Positions 35,180 through 43,501 of a stretch of 64,000 nt of DNA are shown here, piece by piece. Each line of letters opens with the position of its first letter. Position 1 is the first letter of the stretch. The stretch comes from Balneolales bacterium (lineage in GTDB: Bacteria > Bacteroidota > Rhodothermia > Balneolales > Cyclonatronaceae), in contig JAFIET010000001.1 in NCBI GenBank assembly GCA_020832405.1, positions 81,984 to 145,983 of the forward strand, given 5' to 3'. Under the pieces are notes generated by a model, which was not told the DNA's origin, made no database searches, and saw only the letters and a list, made by a program, of their open reading frames with translations. A program made the translations under genes and the position numbers.

Positions 35180-37732
35180 ATGAAGAACCTGATTTTCGCT
35201 GCTACAGCGGCCTTTGCTCTAAGCCTTTTGGGATGGATGAATGCCGACGCCCGTCAGACCGATCAAAGCCTTCAGTCCAACCCGCCCATTTACATTGCCT
35301 TTCACTGGCACATGCATCAGCCGATTTACTGGCCCTACGAAAGCGTGGTGCAGACCGAAGCCCGAGGGGCCTACAGTTTTTCGCTGAAGGAAGTGCACAC
35401 CTCCCGCACCGGACCCTACACCAACTGGCCGGCCAACGCCGTGCAGAAAGGCATCAGTGCCGGCATGCCGCATTTCGGCGCGCAGGTGAGCTTCTCCGGC
35501 TCGCTGATCGAAAACCTCGAAGCGGCCCGCGCGGCAGGCTGGGGCTTTCAGAACTGGAGGAGTCCGTGGCTTGGCGTCATCAGCCAGCAGACCTCCGAGG
35601 GGAATCCGCGGATTGACATGACCGGCTTCGGCTACCATCATCCGCTGATGGCGCTAACCGACTATGACGACATCCGGCGGCAGATTCAGTGGCACCGCGA
35701 AATCATGGCCGAATATTTCCCCGGCGAATATAGTCGCGGTATTTTCCCGCCCGAGACCGCTTTCTCAACCCGCATGATTCCCGCCCTCGTTAACGAAGGC
35801 TTCGAGTGGGTAATCGTGGATAACCTGCACTTCGAGCGGGCCTCAGAAGGGGCGCCGCTGGGCGACGGCTCCGGGGTGAAGCGCCCGAACCGCGCCGACG
35901 TGCGCAATCCCAACCCCGGCGACTGGAAGCAGCTGAACGGGCTTTGGGCGCCTGCGCCGGTTTCCATGCAGTGGGCGCATCAGCCGCGCTACGTTTCCTT
36001 CACCGACCCCGAAACCGGTCAGGAAAGCCGTATCGTGGCTGTTCCCGCCTCCCGCTATCTGGGCGAAGAAGACGGCCGCGGCGGTTTCGGCGCCCTGCAG
36101 TATGAGCATGTGATGAGTCAGTTCGAGCCCTACAATACCGATCCGCAGCGGCCCATACTGCTGGTGCTGCATCACGACGGCGACAATCACGGCGGGGGCA
36201 GCTCGGCCTACTACAACAACAACTTTCAGAACATGGTGAACTGGCTGCAGCAGCATCCCGGCCGTTTTAAGGTCACGACCATTCAGGACTACCTCGACCG
36301 CTATCCGCCCGATCCGAACGACGTGATTCACGTGCAGGACGGCAGCTGGCTCGGGGCCGATGCCGGCGATCCGGAATTCAAAAAATGGCTGGGCGATCCG
36401 GGTTCCTATCCAGGCGCGAGCGGCCCCTACAGCCCTGACCGCAACAGCTGGGGCGTGATGACCGCCGCCCAAAACTTCGTGCGCACCGCCGAGCAGGTGA
36501 ATCCTTCACACCCCGATACCCGCCGTGCCTGGGAGTTCTACCTGAACGGGCAGGCCTCCGACTACTGGTACTGGGACGGCACCGAAATGTGGGATTCGCA
36601 CCCCTCCCGCGCCGCCAATCAGGCCGTGGAGAAAGCGATGCCGGTTGCGCAGTCCGGCGCTGACCTCACGCCGCCTTCCATTTTCCTGCCGCAGCGCACG
36701 CCCTACAACCCCGGCGGCATCGAGTGGGACAGTCAGGGCGTGATGCCCTCCGATTTCGACATCTGGACCTACGTGTTTGACATGAGCGGCCTCGATTATG
36801 TGTACCTCCGCTACCGCGTTTCGGAGCAGCCCGCCGTAACGGCTGCCAATCTTACCTATGCTGGCGGCGAATGGCAGACCCTTGAAATGAGCGGTACCTT
36901 CATCCCGTCAATCACCAATCCGGTGCCGGCCTTCAAAGCGGAAGAATTCCGCGCAACCATCACCGGGCTTGAAGAGGTGATGGTCGATTACTATGTGGAA
37001 GCCGCCGATGTGCACGGCAACCTGAGCCGCTCCCTGATTCAGCATGTGTGGGTGGGGCAGACGCAGGGCGGAGGCGGCCCCGGTCCGGACCCTGACGGAC
37101 CCATCTTAGTGGAACCGGCTCAGCCTTCGGTTGATGATGTCATCACCCTCACCATCACCAATGCGCCGACAACAGGCCGCCTGCACTGGGGCGTAAACAC
37201 CTGGCAGCAGCCGAACGAAGCCTACTGGCCTGCCGGCACCTTTCTCTTTGGCGGCAGCGGTCCCGCCGTGCAAACCCCGCTCACACAGCTTGAGGACGGC
37301 TCCCTGCAGCTTCAGTTCGGGCCCTTCAACAACCCGGCGCAGGAAGTGCAGAACATTTCCTTTGTGATCAGCTACGACGACAGCAGCTGGGACAACAACA
37401 ACGGGCAGGATTACTTCATCAATCTTGCCGTGCCGACTGCCGCGGAGCCTTCGGGGGAAAGTCCGCTGCAGTTTGCCCTGCATCAGAACTACCCCAATCC
37501 CTTCAACCCGGTAACCGTGATCAGCTATCAGCTGCCCGAAGCTGCGGAAGTCAGCCTCGAAGTCTTTAACCTGCAGGGGCAGCGCGTGGCCACGCTCGTG
37601 AGCGGAGAACTCCGGAACGCCGGCACCCATCAGCACCGCTTCGACGGCAGCCGCCTCTCAAGCGGCATCTACCTCTACCGCCTCAGCGCCGGCAGCTTCA
37701 CGGAAACGCGGAAAATGGTGTTGGTGCGGTAG
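35180..37732 (+). CDS. Secreted GH57 alpha-glucan hydrolase with CBM25-like module and T9SS sorting domain
   Basis: An 850-residue exported enzyme from ATG 35180 (a GTG directly precedes it). After a signal peptide (to about residue 25) comes a GH57 catalytic domain. Conserved region 1 is 'HWHMHQP' (42-48), region 3 is 'GIFPPETAF' with Glu192 as candidate nucleophile, and region 4 is 'LHHDGDNHGGG' with Asp333/Asp335 as candidate acid/base. A beta-sandwich region follows, then a starch-binding CBM25-like module ('VDDVITLTITNAPTTGRLHW', 'NISFVISYDDSSWDNNNGQD'), and a type A T9SS sorting domain ('HQNYPNPFNPVTVISY', 'SSGIYLYRLSAG'). It likely attacks starch or glycogen outside the cell. A LacI-type operator lies upstream. 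Confidence 0.9.
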   Translation: MKNLIFAATAAFALSLLGWMNADARQTDQSLQSNPPIYIAFHWHMHQPIYWPYESVVQTEARGAYSFSLKEVHTSRTGPYTNWPANAVQKGISAGMPHFGAQVSFSGSLIENLEAARAAGWGFQNWRSPWLGVISQQTSEGNPRIDMTGFGYHHPLMALTDYDDIRRQIQWHREIMAEYFPGEYSRGIFPPETAFSTRMIPALVNEGFEWVIVDNLHFERASEGAPLGDGSGVKRPNRADVRNPNPGDWKQLNGLWAPAPVSMQWAHQPRYVSFTDPETGQESRIVAVPASRYLGEEDGRGGFGALQYEHVMSQFEPYNTDPQRPILLVLHHDGDNHGGGSSAYYNNNFQNMVNWLQQHPGRFKVTTIQDYLDRYPPDPNDVIHVQDGSWLGADAGDPEFKKWLGDPGSYPGASGPYSPDRNSWGVMTAAQNFVRTAEQVNPSHPDTRRAWEFYLNGQASDYWYWDGTEMWDSHPSRAANQAVEKAMPVAQSGADLTPPSIFLPQRTPYNPGGIEWDSQGVMPSDFDIWTYVFDMSGLDYVYLRYRVSEQPAVTAANLTYAGGEWQTLEMSGTFIPSITNPVPAFKAEEFRATITGLEEVMVDYYVEAADVHGNLSRSLIQHVWVGQTQGGGGPGPDPDGPILVEPAQPSVDDVITLTITNAPTTGRLHWGVNTWQQPNEAYWPAGTFLFGGSGPAVQTPLTQLEDGSLQLQFGPFNNPAQEVQNISFVISYDDSSWDNNNGQDYFINLAVPTAAEPSGESPLQFALHQNYPNPFNPVTVISYQLPEAAEVSLEVFNLQGQRVATLVSGELRNAGTHQHRFDGSRLSSGIYLYRLSAGSFTETRKMVLVR

Positions 37733-37876
37733 GGGGGATTTCCTGACGGACGCGGAAACCTTGCCCGGGCTGCTAATTTATGATTGTGTGACTGCCTTTT
37801 CCTTAGGCTCTAAGGCCTCTCTTAACACCTTGCTTTTCTAACCACCATTCGCGTATAAATTTACCCCGTTTTTTGG

Positions 37877-37910
37877 TGGATGATGTAATGCTCCACGCTG
37901 TTAAGTCCGT
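37877..37910. repeat. Imperfect direct repeat, left copy
   Basis: 34 bases that match 39263-39296 at 29 positions, in the same orientation. It overlaps the stop of the nucleotidyltransferase gene. On the minus strand both copies can be read as similar peptides (GLNSVEHYII here, ELNRAEYYII in the other), so it may be a coding remnant. Confidence 0.6.
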
Positions 37911-38607
37911 AAATGGCCATAAGACTGATGGAGTATTTGGTTGATTTTTTCTTCTAAAACCGGCAAACGTTCTGCTAACATCAGGGGATGAATGTGTGCT
38001 ATTAAAACTTCCTGCATCATGCCTTTACTGGCGATGTGTTGTAATTGCTCCCTGATAAAGGCAGCGATGCGGTGATCGTCTTTTTCTATTTCCTCAACTA
38101 TTCCAAGCCGATTATCTAATACACAGATGATGTCTTCAATATCGTGGCTTGTGCGATAGTCGGAACCTCTGTTGTTAAAAGCCTCGAATTTGGTGGCTAA
38201 ATAACAAGGTGCCGAAAGAATAGTAATGTGCTGATCTTTTGCTTTTGCCGTCCATAAATTTTCAAAACCTGTTTTATACCAACGGTTGGCAGGGCCTAAC
38301 GGACCATCTTCGGTGGCTATAATATCTACCGGAATGTCTTTGTACTTGTAACTGCAAATGGCATGACCAAAGGGATCGGGATGAAAACGGAGTGCTCTCA
38401 ATCTTTCTTGTACTTTTTCCCAGTGGCTGAGGCTGAGAATGTTTAAAGTGATATCAATATCCTGCGTAGGGCGAATTTCATCGGCTGCCGGATCATCGGT
38501 GTATAAACCCACCACTGCGCCCCCACAAATACCATTTGGTCTTTGATATCCCGCAGGGCTTCGGCCACTTCGGCTACTATGGCAATATTGATGGTTCTAT
38601 TCTCCAA
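37901..38607 (-). pseudogene. AbiEii-like nucleotidyltransferase, frameshifted near its 5' end
   Basis: A nucleotidyltransferase of the AbiEii/AbiGii (type IV toxin-like) kind. The 204-residue open part (37901-38515) begins too late: the catalytic hG[GS] strand is cut off. Upstream in a different frame lies 'INIAIVAEVAEALRDIKDQMVFVG', and adding one C to the run of five C at 38520-38524 (plus strand) joins the frames as 'MVFVGGAVVGLYTDDPAADE'. Downstream 'RPTQDIDITLNI' supplies the catalytic Asp pair. The likely start is TTG 38607, overlapping the stop of the HTH gene. Either a true inactivating frameshift or a sequencing error in the homopolymer. Base composition is more AT-rich than the neighbours. 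Confidence 0.75.
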
Positions 38608-39121
38608 GTTCCAGGCGTTTTTTTAGTTCCTTCACTGCCAGCTCTCTTTCTCTGGCCCGGCCTACCCGCAAGGCATCTGCTAAAGCCAACAGTTCATGTA
38701 ATTTTTCATCCTTCAAAGCTGCTTCAGGTATCGAAGGGTACAAAGGTGTTATGCCGTGCCCACGTACAGTTCCTTTGCCATAGGGCCAAACATACGCCTC
38801 TGTACTTTGTATTACATCGCTTAGGGGTTTTGCAGAGTGCGAAGTAGGCATACCGCGTACCACGGCCCCCGGTTTAACGGGGAACACATACCTTAGCCCG
38901 TATTGCAAAAACTCAAGCAGTGCCATTTTCAACACCGTTTTGCCATTGTGAGCCAATAAGCCGGAATATTTACACCGGGCTACGGCTTCGCTCACTTCCG
39001 ACTGGCTCAAACCCAGGGCCTCTGCTACCGGTTTTTGATTCCATGCAGGGTTATTATCGCTTACAATTTTAAGTAAGAGACAGACATCCTGCGGTTTCAG
39101 TTGCTGATTTTGTGATTTCAT
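38597..39121 (-). CDS. HTH protein, putative antitoxin/regulator paired with the nucleotidyltransferase
   Basis: A 174-residue protein from the ATG at 39121 (the open frame to 39241 is not needed). A winged-helix-like segment is visible at about 20-60 ('NQKPVAEALGLSQSEVSEAV', 'ARCKYSGLL'). The C-terminal half is basic and charged ('RARERELAVKELKKRLELGE'). The downstream toxin-like gene begins inside its last codons, so translation is coupled. The layout, small HTH gene then AbiEii-type gene, is that of type IV toxin-antitoxin loci, but the sequence is not a clear AbiEi; family name uncertain. Palindromes upstream suggest self-regulation. Confidence 0.7.
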   Translation of the reverse strand: MKSQNQQLKPQDVCLLLKIVSDNNPAWNQKPVAEALGLSQSEVSEAVARCKYSGLLAHNGKTVLKMALLEFLQYGLRYVFPVKPGAVVRGMPTSHSAKPLSDVIQSTEAYVWPYGKGTVRGHGITPLYPSIPEAALKDEKLHELLALADALRVGRARERELAVKELKKRLELGE

Positions 39122-39128
39122 ATCGATT

Positions 39129-39154
39129 ATATTGCGTATCGCGATTTGCAATAT
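39129..39154. promoter_or_regulatory. Near-perfect 26-bp palindrome upstream of the HTH gene
   Basis: ATATTGCGTATCG / CGATTTGCAATAT, 11 of 13 arm positions pair. It lies 8 bases before the start codon at 39121, so a bound regulator would block translation initiation or transcription. Confidence 0.5.
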
Positions 39155-39191
39155 TACGAAATAAACCGGCCCCGGGAAACAGCTGTGCCGG

Positions 39192-39223
39192 AAAATATCG
39201 TGGATTACGATAGGCGATATTTT
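39192..39223. promoter_or_regulatory. Second palindromic site with nested TATCG/CGATA arms
   Basis: AAAATATCG (39192-39200) pairs with CGATATTTT (39215-39223), with a nested TATCGT / ACGATA pair inside. The TATCG/CGATA word is shared with the palindrome at 39129-39154, as expected for two sites of one regulator. Confidence 0.45.
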
Positions 39224-39262
39224 CTGCTCGCAAATTGGCAATCATACCCATAACTCAGCTGT

Positions 39263-39296
39263 TGGATGATGTAATACTCCGCCCTATTAAGTTCGT
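39263..39296. repeat. Imperfect direct repeat, right copy
   Basis: 34 bases with 29 matches to 37877-37910, same orientation. Together the copies bracket the HTH/nucleotidyltransferase pair. Confidence 0.6.
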
Positions 39297-39308
39297 TGAA
39301 TACAATAA

Positions 39309-39425
39309 CTAAAAGATTTGATTGATCAGCGATTTCTGGAGGGATTGGTAGCTTTCCATTACTGAAGCCATATTATCTGCGTTTGAGGGGAAAATTTTCA
39401 TTGCATTAATCAACTCCATTCTCAT
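39309..39425 (-). pseudogene. Possible gene remnant (38 codons) next to the right repeat
   Basis: A short minus-strand frame starts at ATG 39425 and ends at 39309. Its end 'LQKSLINQIF' resembles the end of the frameshifted nucleotidyltransferase ('LEEKINQILHQS'), and both are followed by the repeated segment. It may be the tail of an earlier, now lost, copy of the module. The evidence is thin; it could be a chance frame. Confidence 0.3.
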
Positions 39426-39524
39426 CGTTTAAAAACCCTGATCTGATAATCTCCAATAACCTTATAACTGACTCCGGGCATTTTTGTACGGATAGTTACC
39501 ACTTGAACAGCACGAGTCGGGAGG

Positions 39525-39560
39525 AAAAACAACCTATGGGCAACCCCATAGGTTGTTTTT
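39525..39560 (-). terminator. Intrinsic terminator after the amidohydrolase gene
   Basis: AAAAACAACCTATGGG / CCCATAGGTTGTTTTT with a loop of only CAAC-like bases, 14 bases past the minus-strand stop at 39574. Confidence 0.88.
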
Positions 39561-39573
39561 GAAGTTCGAAACC

Positions 39574-41271
39574 CTAAGGCGCCGTATATACCACCCTGCC
39601 GCCTACGATGGTGGTGAGGGGAAGAATATCGCGGATGGTGTCGGTATCATCCCGCATGAAATCTCCGCTCCAGATCACGAGGTCGGCGAATTTGCCGGGG
39701 GTGAGAGAGCCGAGGTCGTTTTCGCGGAAGATGCCGTAGGCGCTGTCGAGGGTGTAGCTGCGCAGGGCTTCTTCTCGGGTCATTACCTGCTCACCGAAGA
39801 AAATGTCGCCGGTCGGCATCAGCCGGGTTACCGAGCTGTGGAAGCTGTGCATGGGGTTGAGGCGCTCAACCGGCGCATCAGTACCGTTGATGATTACGAC
39901 GTCGTTTTCGAGCAGGGTGCGCCAGATGTAGGCGCCGCGCTGTGCCCGCGCTTCGGAAATGCGCCGGGCAACCCAGGGGCCGTCGGAAGTAGCGTGTACG
40001 CCCTGCATCGCGGCAACTACGCCGAGTTCGCGGAAGCGCGGCACGTCGTCGGGGTGCAGGTTTTGCGCGTGCTCGATGCGCCAGCGCAGGTAGGGGCCGT
40101 ACACGCCGTGTTCCTCAAAAAGGGCTTCGTACAGGTCGAGTGCTTCGCGGTTGCCGCGGTCGCCGATGGCGTGTACGGCCAGCTGCAGGCCATGCTCGAG
40201 GGCCAGCTCACCGGCCTCGCGGATGGTTTCCAGCGGGGTAGTGTTGAAGCCCGCCGTGCCGGGGTTGTCGGCATAAGGTTCGAGCATCCAGGCGCCGTGC
40301 GTACCCAGCGCCCCGTCGATGGCGCGCTTGATGCCGCTCACCCGGAAATACGGGTCGCCCGCAATGGCGCCGGCCAGTTCGGGCAGGGCTTCGGTCATCA
40401 CATCGGTGCGGTCGCGCACCATCAGGTGCAGCCTCACCTGCAGCGGATCCTGCTCGTGCACGCGCATCATCTCGCGGATATGATGCACCGGCGTACCCGC
40501 ATCGCCAAAGGTGGTGATGCCCAGGCTCAGGGCTTCGCGCTCAGCCATGCGAACGACCTGCGCCATATCCGGCTCCCAGGTATTTCGCAGCGGTGCCAGC
40601 AGGTTGGAGGCCCGCTGACGAAACGGACCTGCCGGGCTGCCGTTTAATTCCCGCACAATTTCACCACCGGCGGGGTCAGGTGTTTCCGCCGTAATGCCGA
40701 GCTGCGCCATGGCGTAGGCGTTGGCGAAGGTCATGTGCCCGCTTGCATGTGTAAGAATAACCGGATTTTGAGGTGAAACCGCGCTCAGCTTTTCATGGTG
40801 CGGCAGGTCGCCAACCATGCGTGCCGGCGCCTCATGCCAGTCATTCTGATGCCAGCCGCGCCCAACAATGAGATCGCCCGGCTCAGCCTGATCCACAGCA
40901 GCGGCAACCGCATCAACTATGCTTTGCCAGCTTGGCTTGCCGAGCAGGTCGAGCTGCAGCCGCAGGCTCCCGACGCCCCAGAAATGCGCGTGCGCATCAA
41001 TAAAGCCGGGTGTGATCAGCCGGCCCTGCGCGTCTTTCACTTCGGTGCGGCGGCCGGCCATGGCCTCAATGGTTGCAGCATCGCCAACTGCTATGATGAT
41101 GCCGTCCCGGAGGGCAATGGCTTCGGCCTCGGGCAGGCTTTCATCTACCGTTACAATGTGTGCGTTGGTGATGATGAGATCCGGGCTTTGGTCGCTGCTG
41201 CAGCCGGTAAAGAAAAAGAGGCCGCTCAGGGCAGCAAGCAGCAGGGTTTTTATGACGGATAAATACTTCAT
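39574..41271 (-). CDS. Lipoprotein amidohydrolase, YtcJ-like
   Basis: A 565-residue metal-dependent hydrolase of the amidohydrolase_3 (YtcJ) group. The N-terminus 'LLLAALSGLFFFTGCSSD' is a lipoprotein signal with lipobox 'FTGC', so the protein is membrane-anchored through a lipid on Cys. Metal ligands include the 'DAHAHFWG' His pair, later His residues in 'LAVHAIGDRGN' and 'RIEHAQNL', and the Asp of 'INGTDAPVERL'. Members act on amides, N-formyl or related compounds; the substrate is unknown. A terminator follows. Upstream it has its own gap before the RES toxin gene. Confidence 0.9.
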   Translation of the reverse strand: MKYLSVIKTLLLAALSGLFFFTGCSSDQSPDLIITNAHIVTVDESLPEAEAIALRDGIIIAVGDAATIEAMAGRRTEVKDAQGRLITPGFIDAHAHFWGVGSLRLQLDLLGKPSWQSIVDAVAAAVDQAEPGDLIVGRGWHQNDWHEAPARMVGDLPHHEKLSAVSPQNPVILTHASGHMTFANAYAMAQLGITAETPDPAGGEIVRELNGSPAGPFRQRASNLLAPLRNTWEPDMAQVVRMAEREALSLGITTFGDAGTPVHHIREMMRVHEQDPLQVRLHLMVRDRTDVMTEALPELAGAIAGDPYFRVSGIKRAIDGALGTHGAWMLEPYADNPGTAGFNTTPLETIREAGELALEHGLQLAVHAIGDRGNREALDLYEALFEEHGVYGPYLRWRIEHAQNLHPDDVPRFRELGVVAAMQGVHATSDGPWVARRISEARAQRGAYIWRTLLENDVVIINGTDAPVERLNPMHSFHSSVTRLMPTGDIFFGEQVMTREEALRSYTLDSAYGIFRENDLGSLTPGKFADLVIWSGDFMRDDTDTIRDILPLTTIVGGRVVYTAP

Positions 41272-41381
41272 ATCAGGTTGCTAACAATTAAATAAAGTTG
41301 GAATTACGCTAACGCAGTGACGATAAATAACAGATACTTCATTTCCAAATCAGAACAGCTGCTATATGTTGGCCAATACGC

Positions 41382-41849
41382 CTATTTAGGCTTCGGAAAG
41401 AAAAAACGGTCGAGCCCGAGTTCCCGCTCATCGGCTATTTCAATCTCATGAAAAGCCTTCGAAGCCGGATTGAGCACATAATTGTATTCTTCTGGCACTA
41501 CCGATGAAGGCACCCGAAACACGCAGCAGCCAGGGTCCCGCAGCAGTTCGTCGCCTAACTCCCTGGTAAAAGGATCCGGAGGAAAGGCATCCCAGCCCGA
41601 ACTGAGTTCCCGAAGCGTGATGGTACGAACCGGCAGATAATCGGGCACATGAAGACTCAGCAGAACAAGGTCGTTGGGCATTTGCTTCAGGTTAATGTGC
41701 ACGAGAACCTCAAGCTGACACAGCGCCCGCGATTCGGACGCATAGAGCGCGGGTATGCCGCGGCTGTTCCAGCGGCCACCGGCTAATTTGGCGCCGGTAC
41801 CGCTGAGGTCCTTTGCATACAGCTCAGATGTAGCGCGGTAAACAAGCAT
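41382..41849 (-). CDS. RES-domain NAD+ phosphorylase toxin
   Basis: A 155-residue RES-domain protein, the toxin of an Xre/RES (type II) pair. RES toxins degrade cellular NAD+ by phosphorolysis. The family fingerprint is intact: R26 in 'AGGRWNSRGIPALYAS', Y36, E47 in 'ALCQLEVLVH', and the later 'RVPSSVVPEEYNYVLNP' with the conserved Ser and Asn. Length is normal. It follows the antitoxin gene by 11 bases on the same strand. Confidence 0.93.
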   Translation of the reverse strand: MLVYRATSELYAKDLSGTGAKLAGGRWNSRGIPALYASESRALCQLEVLVHINLKQMPNDLVLLSLHVPDYLPVRTITLRELSSGWDAFPPDPFTRELGDELLRDPGCCVFRVPSSVVPEEYNYVLNPASKAFHEIEIADERELGLDRFFFPKPK

Positions 41850-41860
41850 GGCGGGCAGAC

Positions 41861-42295
41861 CTAAACAAACACGCCGTGCTCGATGCGGATGAGCTCATCG
41901 AGCACCATATCGAGGCCGAAGATGCTGTCGAGCAGGCTTAGCGGGCTTTCGCCGCCGAGGGCTGCCGAGCGATCGCGGAGCCAGCCGAAGAATTTGGCAT
42001 CGCTGCCAAATACTGAGCGGCCCTTGTTGAAGAGCTGACCTATGCGCAGTAATTTCTCCGACTCGGGCACCGGAAAGCGGTGACCGCTTTTCTGATAGCG
42101 TTGCAGGCTGCGCTCGGATATGCACAGGATGTGCGCCCAATCGCTGAGGGTGAGCGGCGCGGACTCCATGAGCTGATTGAGCTCGCTGATGGTTACGCCG
42201 GTTCTTGCCATGCCCAAAAATTTGCGGGAAGTTTTGTCGCTGAGGTAGGGCACAGCGGTATCTTCGAGGAGGTTTATGTGTTTGGGATTGCTCAT
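41861..42295 (-). CDS. Xre/MbcA/ParS-type antitoxin (DUF2384)
   Basis: A 144-residue antitoxin. An N-terminal helix-turn-helix-like region ('LTLSDWAHILCISERSLQRY', about 48-67) is followed by the C-terminal toxin-binding MbcA/ParS domain ('LLRIGQLFNKGRSVFGSDAK', 'FFGWLRDRSAALGGESPLSL' and 'LLDSIFGLDMVLDELIRIEHG'). It binds and masks the RES toxin and normally represses its own promoter; an inverted repeat upstream fits that. It is first in the antitoxin-toxin operon. Confidence 0.92.
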   Translation of the reverse strand: MSNPKHINLLEDTAVPYLSDKTSRKFLGMARTGVTISELNQLMESAPLTLSDWAHILCISERSLQRYQKSGHRFPVPESEKLLRIGQLFNKGRSVFGSDAKFFGWLRDRSAALGGESPLSLLDSIFGLDMVLDELIRIEHGVFV

Positions 42296-42337
42296 GGATG
42301 CTTGATTTAAGGGTTTTATTTTGCTTTACTCCGATGA

Positions 42338-42374
42338 TACGACATCTGTCATTAATTTTCAACTTTATGTCGTA
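42338..42374. promoter_or_regulatory. Inverted-repeat operator of the Xre/RES locus
   Basis: TACGACAT (42338-42345) and ATGTCGTA (42367-42374) are exact inverted 8-base arms separated by 21 bases, with an additional 10-base palindrome GACATCTGTC (42341-42350). They lie 43-79 bases upstream of the antitoxin start, consistent with autoregulation by the Xre antitoxin. Confidence 0.6.
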
Positions 42375-42560
42375 ATTTAAGCACTTTCTCCCGGGCTTTA
42401 TTTTTGAACTGCGCTTTTTTGAGGTTTGGTATTAATCATTTGTTTAATTTTGCGCGCAGCACAGCATGCCCCCGAAATCCTGTTTTGTTCCGGAAAAAGC
42501 GGGGTTTTTTCTCTGTAATTAATCAGCGTTCTAATTTCTCAGGAAGGGTTTGCCGGTTTT

Positions 42561-43343
42561 ATGAACACTTTTTTTGCCGACATTGACGGTTTTTCGACCG
42601 AAATCATTGATTACCATCCGGATCGGGTGGGAGCTGAGCTTGTGCTGGCCCTGCACGGCTTTGGCGGTAATGCCCGAACCTTCCGGCGGCTTAGAGGTCT
42701 GCTGCCGGAGAAATATCGCCTTTGGGGCCTGTCGCTGCCCTGGCACGGCCGCACGGAAGCCGCGCCTGCAACAGAAAAGATGGAGCTTGAAAGCTACGTG
42801 CACGGGTTGGCCGCCCTGCTTGAGGAGCTTGGTATCGGGCGGGTGCATCTGCTGTGCCACTCCTTCGGCTCGCGTATTGGCGCCATGTTCGCAAGCCTGT
42901 ACCCGGCGCGCACCCGCACCCTCGTGCTCATTGCCCCGGGCGGCTACTACCCGCCGGAGGACTACATGTTCCGCATCCTCGGCAGTTTCCCGATGCGTCA
43001 GCTCATCCGCCGCGACCTTTTCCTGGCGCCCTTTGTGAAATTCCTCATCCCCAACCTGCCCCGCGAGAAAAAAGCCGCCACCTACCGCGCCCTGCGCCAC
43101 ATCGGCTGGTCGTTTCCGGGCATCAGCCTCAAGGCCCGGGGCGAGCTTCACCGCCTGAAAAATTATCCGGGCAAAACCGTGCTCATCATCGGCGACCGCG
43201 ACCGCCTCATGAAGGCTTCTTACGCGCCCCAAATTGCCCGCTGGTACCACGATTGCAGCACCGAAATTATGCCCGAAGCCGGTCATCTGCCCATGGCGCA
43301 GATGCCGGATCAGCTCATGAAACTGCTGCTCAAATATCTGTAG
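42561..43343 (+). CDS. Alpha/beta hydrolase
   Basis: A 260-residue cytosolic alpha/beta-fold hydrolase. The oxyanion motif 'LALHGFGGNAR' (about 29-39), the nucleophile elbow 'LLCHSFGSRIG' (Cys-His-Ser-Phe-Gly rather than the common GHSxG), the acid in 'IIGDRDRLMKASY' and the catalytic His in 'PEAGHLPMAQMP' are all in order. The substrate cannot be told; relatives include MhpC-like C-C hydrolases and lipolytic enzymes. It starts with ATG at 42561 after a 265-base gap that also carries the toxin-antitoxin operator. Confidence 0.88.
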   Translation: MNTFFADIDGFSTEIIDYHPDRVGAELVLALHGFGGNARTFRRLRGLLPEKYRLWGLSLPWHGRTEAAPATEKMELESYVHGLAALLEELGIGRVHLLCHSFGSRIGAMFASLYPARTRTLVLIAPGGYYPPEDYMFRILGSFPMRQLIRRDLFLAPFVKFLIPNLPREKKAATYRALRHIGWSFPGISLKARGELHRLKNYPGKTVLIIGDRDRLMKASYAPQIARWYHDCSTEIMPEAGHLPMAQMPDQLMKLLLKYL

Positions 43344-43380
43344 TTTTTTTAGGGTGCAGGGGGGATGTGTCCTGTGCCCG
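43344..43380 (+). repeat. Copy of recurring intergenic motif (long form)
   Basis: A T-run then AGGGTG, a G-run, and GGATGTGTCCTGTGCCCG, starting at the stop codon of the alpha/beta hydrolase gene. Similar to 22884-22909. Confidence 0.4.
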
Positions 43381-43501
43381 GCCCCGCTGCTGTGCCGAAA
43401 GCCGCTTTTTGCATTTTAGGCGCAAAAGCAACATTTTGAGCCTCAACCGTTACGGTTAGAAACCGTTCTGATTTTTTTGATTCGACCTCATTTCCCTCAC
43501 T

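Noticed and set aside
37733..42400. A defence island or prophage
   Set aside because: Only two toxin-antitoxin-type loci are present. There is no integrase, transposase, restriction, phage structural or CRISPR gene, and core-like genes (amidohydrolase, hydrolase) sit between and after them.
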